Source: Candidatus Dormiibacterota bacterium (GTDB lineage: Bacteria > Patescibacteriota > Saccharimonadia > UBA4664 > DATLOE01). Taken from it: a DNA stretch of 35,712 nt. This document shows, piece by piece, positions 31,177 to 35,712 of this stretch. Where the stretch lies: assembly GCA_035536395.1 (NCBI GenBank), contig DATLOE010000003.1:1-35712 (forward strand). Reading direction: 5' to 3'. The first letter of the stretch is position 1. The number at the start of each line of letters is the position of its first letter. A program made the translations under genes and the position numbers. The notes below the pieces were generated by a model. The model did no database searches, was not told the DNA's origin, and was given only the letters and a program-made list of their open reading frames with translations.

Positions 31177-31724
31177 CAGCTGATCCTCCTAAAGGGAAAT
31201 CCCATTAATTCCAGTAGCCTTTTACTCTCCTCAGGAGAACGGGCCGAAGTAATTATATTAATCTGCAGGCCGTGACTGTTAGACGCGTCTTCGAACGAAA
31301 TCTCTGGAAATATCTGCTGCTCAGTCACACCAACGCTGTAATTACCCTGCTTATCAAATGCCTTAACCGAAACTCCTCTGAAGTCGCGGATACGCGGCAG
31401 AGCCACAGATATTAGTCGGTATAGTAAATGATACATTCTATCTCCGCGTAAGGTGACCTTGGCACCAATTTTACTCTCTTCACGCAGCTTGAAGCCGGCA
31501 ATACTGTGCCTGGCGGCAGTAGTAACGGGCTTTTGGCCGGTAATAGTTGTAAGGGTTGCCAGTACAGCCTCAAGCTGTTTGGAGTCGTTAGCGGCTCGGC
31601 CCACCCCAGAGTTCACAACTACCTTTTCTACCTTTGGTACCTGGTGCACGTTCACGCCCAACTCTTTCTGCAGAGTCGGTTTGATTTCTTTACTATATTT
31701 TTCTTGTAAACGATTCTTCATCAT
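31176..31724 (-). CDS. rplE: 50S ribosomal protein L5
   Basis: 182 residues: [60 protein letters not shown] and the C-terminal [20 protein letters not shown]. It binds 5S rRNA and touches the P-site tRNA. Two ATGs start the gene (31724 and 31721); the first overlaps the rplX stop (TAATG). Confidence 0.98.
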   Translation of the reverse strand: MMKNRLQEKYSKEIKPTLQKELGVNVHQVPKVEKVVVNSGVGRAANDSKQLEAVLATLTTITGQKPVTTAARHSIAGFKLREESKIGAKVTLRGDRMYHLLYRLISVALPRIRDFRGVSVKAFDKQGNYSVGVTEQQIFPEISFEDASNSHGLQINIITSARSPEESKRLLELMGFPFRRIS

Positions 31725-32047
31725 TATTCCTTAGATTTCTTAACTTTTGGGCGTCTAGTAGGCTTAAAGTAGCGTTCTTTAACTCCCTTTACCTCTTTGT
31801 ATCCTACGCGCGAAGGCTGGCCAGTAGCCGGATCGATAACCATGAGCTTACTGATATCGATTGGCCGATTGATCTCTAAAATGCCGCCGCGGGGGTTTTT
31901 GTTCGAAGGCTTGGTGTGCCGCTTGGCAACATTTATCTTATCTACCACCACTTTGCCCTCTTTTGGGAGAACAGCTGTAATCTCGCCTGTCTTACCCTTA
32001 TCTTTACCGGCTATAACCAGCACCTTATCTTTCAGTTTCAGCTTCAT
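31724..32047 (-). CDS. rplX: 50S ribosomal protein L24
   Basis: 107 residues with a KOW motif: [20 protein letters not shown] and [20 protein letters not shown], followed by [20 protein letters not shown]. It starts large-subunit assembly at the tunnel exit. It overlaps rplN by ATGA and rplE by one base. Confidence 0.98.
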   Translation of the reverse strand: MKLKLKDKVLVIAGKDKGKTGEITAVLPKEGKVVVDKINVAKRHTKPSNKNPRGGILEINRPIDISKLMVIDPATGQPSRVGYKEVKGVKERYFKPTRRPKVKKSKE

Positions 32048-32412
32048 AGAACCTCCGGTGCTAGGGATATGATCTTCATATAACCTCTGTCACGCAGTTC
32101 ACGGGCGATCGGGCCAAATACACGGGTAGAGCGGGGCTGACCATTCTTGTCTATAATCACAGCCGCGTTGTCGTCAAAGCGTACAGAAGAGCCGTCGGGG
32201 CGCTTGGTGGGCTGGGTAGTTCTGACCACCACTGCCTGCACTACCTCCTTCTTCTTTACATTGCCGGCTGGCAGAGCCACCTTAACTGTAGCCGTAATGA
32301 TATCTCCCACTCGGGCGTACCGGCGCCTTGAACCGCCCAGCACTTTAATGCAGAGAATCTCGCGTGCACCGCTGTTGTCGGCTACTTTCAATCTAGACTC
32401 AGCCTGAATCAC
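32044..32412 (-). CDS. rplN: 50S ribosomal protein L14
   Basis: 122 residues, exactly the standard length: [40 protein letters not shown] and [20 protein letters not shown]. It sits at the interface with S12/h14. GTG start overlapping the rpsQ stop by 4 nt. Confidence 0.98.
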   Translation of the reverse strand: MIQAESRLKVADNSGAREILCIKVLGGSRRRYARVGDIITATVKVALPAGNVKKKEVVQAVVVRTTQPTKRPDGSSVRFDDNAAVIIDKNGQPRSTRVFGPIARELRDRGYMKIISLAPEVL

Positions 32413-32660
32413 GCTGCCACCTCGCTAGCTGTAATCTTACGGGTCACGACCCAATGCTTGTGCTTACTGATAGGCCTGGACTCTTCAATCTCTACCTTGT
32501 CGCCCACTTTGTAAGCATTCTCAGCGTCATGGGCCTTGAAGTTACTGTTTACGGTGTACTTCTTACGGTAGATTGGATGCTCTTTGACCCGCTCAACAGT
32601 TACGACTACTGTCTTATCCATTTTGTCGGAAGATACTATTCCAATTAATTTTCTAGCCAT
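32409..32660 (-). CDS. rpsQ: 30S ribosomal protein S17
   Basis: 83 residues, OB-fold: [40 protein letters not shown] and [21 protein letters not shown]17 binds 16S rRNA early in assembly. Its start overlaps rpmC by 8 nt and its end overlaps rplN by 4 nt, so the coupling in this part of the operon is tight. Confidence 0.98.
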   Translation of the reverse strand: MARKLIGIVSSDKMDKTVVVTVERVKEHPIYRKKYTVNSNFKAHDAENAYKVGDKVEIEESRPISKHKHWVVTRKITASEVAA

Positions 32661-32865
32661 TTGATTCCTCCAGTTTGCTCATCTCCCTTGCACGCCGCTC
32701 CGTCTGAATGCGAGCAGCCAGTTTTTTTACAGCCAGAATCTGCTTAACATTACCGACCTTCTGGGTCTTCATGTCGATTGCCAGCTTAGCCAACTTCTGC
32801 CGCTGTTCGTGAAGCAAGGTTATTAGCTCCTTATCGGTCTTAGTTTTAATTTCCTGATATTTCAT
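32653..32865 (-). CDS. rpmC: 50S ribosomal protein L29
   Basis: 70 residues, a two-helix protein: [20 protein letters not shown] then [20 protein letters not shown]. It lies next to L23 at the tunnel exit. I start at the ATG at 32865, whose first base overlaps the rplP stop (TGATG); a TTG three bases earlier is not needed. Confidence 0.97.
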   Translation of the reverse strand: MKYQEIKTKTDKELITLLHEQRQKLAKLAIDMKTQKVGNVKQILAVKKLAARIQTERRAREMSKLEESNG

Positions 32866-33290
32866 CAACTGTTCTCCCCTGGCGTGTGGCGAATGACAAA
32901 TTTGGTCTTAATAGGCAGCTTGCCGGCAGCCAGACGCATAGCTTCTCTGGCCACTTCCTCCTGGACACCCTCCATTTCGAACAGGATTCGTCCGGGCCGA
33001 ACTCTAGCTACATAGCGGTCTAGCGAGCCCTTGCCCCCACCCATGCCGACCTCAGCCGGCTTTTTGGTAACGGGCAGATCGGGAAAGATACGGATCCAGA
33101 TTTTACCGCCACGGCGAATGTAGCGGGTCATTGCCCGTCTGGCAGCCTCAATCTGGCGCGAGGTAATGCGCTCGGTGCCATCGGCCTTCAAGCCATACTG
33201 GCCGAAGCTCAAAGTGTTGCCTCGGGGGGAGAGGCCGGTAATGCGCCCCTTGTGTGCCTTTCGGTATTTGGTTTTCTTAGGCATTAACAT
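32865..33290 (-). CDS. rplP: 50S ribosomal protein L16
   Basis: 141 residues: [60 protein letters not shown] and a [20 protein letters not shown] block, all typical of L16, which binds the A-site tRNA elbow region. GGAG lies 8 nt before the ATG at 33290, inside the rpsC tail; a second ATG two codons later is less well placed. Confidence 0.97.
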   Translation of the reverse strand: MLMPKKTKYRKAHKGRITGLSPRGNTLSFGQYGLKADGTERITSRQIEAARRAMTRYIRRGGKIWIRIFPDLPVTKKPAEVGMGGGKGSLDRYVARVRPGRILFEMEGVQEEVAREAMRLAAGKLPIKTKFVIRHTPGENS

Positions 33291-33293
33291 GGC

Positions 33294-33989
33294 TTAAGCT
33301 CCGGCTCCTTGGTTATTATTGTTATTCTTATCGATATTCTTGTCGGTGTGCTTATCAATATGTTTATTGCCCTTATATATCCAGACCTTTACGCCCAGTA
33401 CACCATATGTGGTGTAGGCCTCGACGTGAGCGTAATCGATGTCGGCCCGGAGCGTATGCAGAGGAATGGAACCGCGGGCTACCATTTCGCGGCGGCTCAT
33501 CTCGGCTCCGTTCAGCCGACCGGCCACGCCGATTTTAACGCCTTTGGCGCCCGACTTCATGGTGTTCTCGGCAGTCATTTTCATTGCCCGGCGGAACGAA
33601 ATACGCCGCTCCAGCTGGCTAGCTACATTAGCTGCTACCAGGGTGGCATTAAGTTCCGGCTTTTTAATCTCTTCCACGCTAACCTTTACCGGCGCGCTAG
33701 CAATTTTAACCAATACGTTCTTCAGCTCTTCGGCTCCTGAGCCGCCGCGGCCTATAACTACGCCTGGTTTTGCAGTGTGCACAGTAACTGTAATGAGGTT
33801 CGGCGAGCGTTCGATATCTATGCGGTCTACACCTGCCCGTCGGCCGAGTTTCTTCATGGCCGCCCGGCGCAGCTTAACGTCTTGCACTACAAAGAGGGCA
33901 TATTCACGCGTGCCACCGGCAAACCACTTAGACTGCCAGTCTTTATCGATCGGCAGGCGCAGGCTGCGGGGGTTAATTTTCTGACCCAT
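33294..33989 (-). CDS. rpsC: 30S ribosomal protein S3
   Basis: 231 residues. MGQKINPRSLRLPIDKDWQS, the KH domain PGVVIGRGGSGAEELKNVLV, and the C-terminal domain with GRLNGAEMSRREMVARGSIP and YTTYGVLGVKVWIYKG. It forms the mRNA entry helicase region. The last 25 residues are an imperfect repeat of HIDK, HTDK and NIDK, then NNNNN, a low-complexity tail not expected in S3. The rplP ribosome binding site lies in the DNA of this tail. It follows rplV with a one-base overlap (TAATG). Confidence 0.97.
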   Translation of the reverse strand: MGQKINPRSLRLPIDKDWQSKWFAGGTREYALFVVQDVKLRRAAMKKLGRRAGVDRIDIERSPNLITVTVHTAKPGVVIGRGGSGAEELKNVLVKIASAPVKVSVEEIKKPELNATLVAANVASQLERRISFRRAMKMTAENTMKSGAKGVKIGVAGRLNGAEMSRREMVARGSIPLHTLRADIDYAHVEAYTTYGVLGVKVWIYKGNKHIDKHTDKNIDKNNNNNQGAGA

Positions 33990-34399
33990 TACTTGGCCTC
34001 CTTTGCGGCTGGCTTAGAGGCCTTAGCTTCTGTTTTTGCACTGGCTGCAGCCGGTTTAACTGTTTTGGGCTGCTCAGAAAGAATGATTGTAATGTGGCTC
34101 GAGCGATGTTTGATGGGAGCAGCCGAGCCCTTAGCACGTGGGCGAAAGCGCTTAAGTGTCCTGGACGGTCCAACCAGCACAGATGCGACCTGTAAGTCTT
34201 TAGCGTTCAAGTTGTAATTGTTCTCAGCGTTGGCAATAGCTGAACCCAGCACCTTACCCATGGGCGTTGCTGCACCCTTGGGAGTTTGCTGCAAGAGGTT
34301 TAGAGCCTCCCGCGCCCCCCGGCCGCGGATGAGGCCCGCTACCAAGCCGACTTTACGACTAGAAGTACCAATGAATTTTGCGGTAGCACGAACGTTCAT
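33989..34399 (-). CDS. rplV: 50S ribosomal protein L22
   Basis: 136 residues, against about 110. The core (FIGTSSRKVGLVAGLIRGRG, ALNLLQQTPKGAATPMGKVL, SAIANAENNYNLNAKDLQVA) and the beta-hairpin that lines the exit tunnel (RTLKRFRPRAKGSAAPIKHR) are complete. A C-terminal Ala/Lys-rich tail of about 25 residues is added. It overlaps rpsS by one base. Confidence 0.97.
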   Translation of the reverse strand: MNVRATAKFIGTSSRKVGLVAGLIRGRGAREALNLLQQTPKGAATPMGKVLGSAIANAENNYNLNAKDLQVASVLVGPSRTLKRFRPRAKGSAAPIKHRSSHITIILSEQPKTVKPAAASAKTEAKASKPAAKEAK

Positions 34400-34671
34400 T
34401 ATTTGCCCTTCGCTAACTTACCGCCATGCCCGCGGAATTTACGTGTAGGTGCGAATTCACCCAGCTTATGGCCGACCATGTTCTCTGAAACATAAACAGG
34501 GATGTGGATTTTGCCATTGTGCACGGCAAAGGTATGCCCAACCATTTCGGGGGCAATAGTACTGGCTCTGGCCCATGTCTTAATGACGGTTTTATCGTTC
34601 GCGCCTAGCTTGGCTACTTTCTTCATTAGCTTCTCATCGACATATGGGCCTTTTTTGAGTGAACGGCTCAT
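34399..34671 (-). CDS. rpsS: 30S ribosomal protein S19
   Basis: 90 residues: [39 protein letters not shown] and the C-terminal [20 protein letters not shown]. It is in the 30S head with S13 near the A site. It overlaps rplB by one base (TAATG). Confidence 0.98.
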   Translation of the reverse strand: MSRSLKKGPYVDEKLMKKVAKLGANDKTVIKTWARASTIAPEMVGHTFAVHNGKIHIPVYVSENMVGHKLGEFAPTRKFRGHGGKLAKGK

Positions 34672-35504
34672 TACTTTCTCCTACCCTGTTTACGGTTACG
34701 AACAATCATTCTATCAGTTAATTTGCGTCGGCGGGTTTTTAACCCTAGTGCCGGCTTGCCCCAGGGGGTCTGCGGAGACGGCAGACCGATGTCGGTACCG
34801 CCCTCACCACCACCATGGGCGTGATCTACCGGGTTCATGGCTTTACCTCGTACAGTAGGCCGCCAACCCATCCTGCGTCTGCGTCCGGCGCTGCCATATT
34901 TAATGTTCTGGTGGCCTTCATTACCCACGGTGCCGATGGTCGCCATACAGTTTTGGTTAATGAGGCGCACTTCGCCGCTAGGCAGCCGTACCTGGCAAAA
35001 CTCACCTTCTTTGGCTGCTAGCTGAGCCTTGGTACCGGCACTTCGCACTAATTGCCCGCCCTTACCCAGTACTAGTTCGATGTTATAAATCTGTGTACCT
35101 ACGGGAATATTCTTTAACGGCAGGCGGTTAGAGGTTGTAATCTCCACATCCAGACCGCTAGCAATTTTCTGGCCAACCTTCATGCCGCTGCCAGCTAGTA
35201 CGTAAGCCTTTTTGCCGCTCTCTAGCTCTACCAGGGCAATTCTAGCCGTACGGTTCGGATCGTATTCGATGGCAATAATTTTGCCCTTGAGGCCGGCGGC
35301 CTTAAAATCAACCAAACGGTAGAAGCGCTTTGCGCCGCCGCCGCGATGACGGGTGGTAATACGCCCCTGGTTATTGCGGCCTGAGCCGGTTTTTTTAGCA
35401 ACCAGTAGTGATTTTTCGGGCTTTTTCTTGGTAATTGTGCTGGTATCAGCCGCTACCATACCGCGCCTAGCCGGGGTGGTCGGTTTGTACAGTTTCAGTG
35501 CCAT
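34671..35504 (-). CDS. rplB: 50S ribosomal protein L2
   Basis: 277 residues, the normal length. [39 protein letters not shown] and the conserved [20 protein letters not shown] near the peptidyl transferase centre, whose His is needed for activity, are all present; the tail [17 protein letters not shown] is standard. It overlaps rplW by one base (TAATG). Confidence 0.98.
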   Translation of the reverse strand: MALKLYKPTTPARRGMVAADTSTITKKKPEKSLLVAKKTGSGRNNQGRITTRHRGGGAKRFYRLVDFKAAGLKGKIIAIEYDPNRTARIALVELESGKKAYVLAGSGMKVGQKIASGLDVEITTSNRLPLKNIPVGTQIYNIELVLGKGGQLVRSAGTKAQLAAKEGEFCQVRLPSGEVRLINQNCMATIGTVGNEGHQNIKYGSAGRRRRMGWRPTVRGKAMNPVDHAHGGGEGGTDIGLPSPQTPWGKPALGLKTRRRKLTDRMIVRNRKQGRRK

Positions 35505-35712
35505 TACTTGGCTCCCTCGAATAGTTTAATGCTCTGGCCCTTTTTGACTGTAATCATAGCTTTTTTTAAGTCTTTTCGGCGTCCGGCGTTCTTGCCATAG
35601 CGCTTTGAGCTTGGCTTGCCCTTAATTATCGCCATATTTACAGCTTCCACCTCTACCTGAAAGGCTTCCTTAACGGCTTTGGCTACTTCGATTTTGTTAG
35701 CGGTCATGGGCA
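35504..35712 (-). CDS. rplW: 50S ribosomal protein L23, N-terminus cut by the window edge
   Basis: The visible 69 codons read TANKIEVAKAVKEAFQVEVE, VNMAIIKGKPSSKRYGKNAG and KAMITVKKGQSIKLFEGAK, the C-terminal two-thirds of L23. A normal L23 has about 95-100 residues, and its first beta strand with the TEKS region lies beyond the edge. The ATG at 35707 is therefore internal, not the start. L23 docks trigger factor and SRP at the tunnel exit. Confidence 0.93.
   Translation of the reverse strand, partial: PMTANKIEVAKAVKEAFQVEVEAVNMAIIKGKPSSKRYGKNAGRRKDLKKAMITVKKGQSIKLFEGAK

Noticed and set aside
33439-33984. Long plus-strand ORF antisense to rpsC (181 codons)
   Set aside because: Shadow of the conserved rpsC frame; similar long antisense frames occur across the other ribosomal genes.

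Overview
The window is a gene-dense, mostly single-strand (minus) chromosomal segment of a small bacterial genome of about 50% GC. I infer a member of the Candidate Phyla Radiation/Patescibacteria, most likely Ca. Saccharibacteria (TM7). The reasons are an S10-spc-alpha ribosomal cluster with no L30 between S5 and L15 and no adk or map between secY and infA, several ribosomal proteins with long charged tails, a compact AspRS, and short gaps with many 1-8 nt gene overlaps. UGA is a normal stop here, which argues against Gracilibacteria/Absconditabacteria. The taxonomic call is inference; no 16S gene is present.

Layout, left to right. (1) 1-3675, minus: dnaX-dnaB overlapping, then gtrA and a truncated GT39-type membrane glycosyltransferase. 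(2) 3806-5620, minus: L10 leader RNA, rplJ, rplL and a conserved-looking unknown gene. A promoter with a perfect -35 drives it and sits back-to-back with a plus-strand promoter. (3) 5667-7509, plus: thyA-folA-HIT operon, joined by ATGA overlaps and ended by a shared terminator. (4) 7537-8966, minus: an RfaE2-like nucleotidyltransferase and a protein that joins a nucleotidyltransferase-like N-terminus to a dCMP-deaminase-like C-terminus. Blocks 3 and 4 lie between rplA and rplJ, which are normally adjacent. Together they could turn dCMP into dTMP (deaminase, ThyA, DHFR). (5) 9062-11370, minus: secE-nusG-rplK-rplA, with a very long acidic N-terminal extension on L1. (6) 11444-18435, minus: accessory block with a zinc-ribbon membrane protein, a membrane-anchored collagen-like surface protein, a small secreted protein, aspS, a type II NADH dehydrogenase-like flavoprotein and a YdcF/DUF218-like protein. 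(7) 18482-19285, minus: tRNA-Thr(UGU), tRNA-Tyr(GUA), tRNA-Thr(GGU), rpmG, tRNA-Trp(CCA) and a tiny basic ORF that ends inside a terminator. (8) 19339-22907, minus: a potassium-channel-like RCK protein, an RluD-family pseudouridine synthase, holB and a TPR protein. (9) 22957-23165, plus: a strong promoter followed by structured sequence with no convincing ORF, a candidate small RNA. (10) 23166-35712, minus: L23 (cut by the window edge) through rpoA, L17, L13 and S9.

The most interesting points are the candidate plus-strand RNA, the split rplKA/rplJL cluster with its nucleotide-metabolism island and fused deaminase, four genes without a Shine-Dalgarno whose -10-like hexamer lies exactly 6 nt before the start codon (possible leaderless mRNAs), an AspRS without the bacterial GAD insert, and an RCK channel with a non-canonical selectivity filter. 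No CRISPR array, insertion sequence, rRNA or prophage was seen. No gap longer than about 260 bases lacks a gene; the two largest (5452-5666 and 22908-23165) hold the leader/promoters and the candidate RNA.
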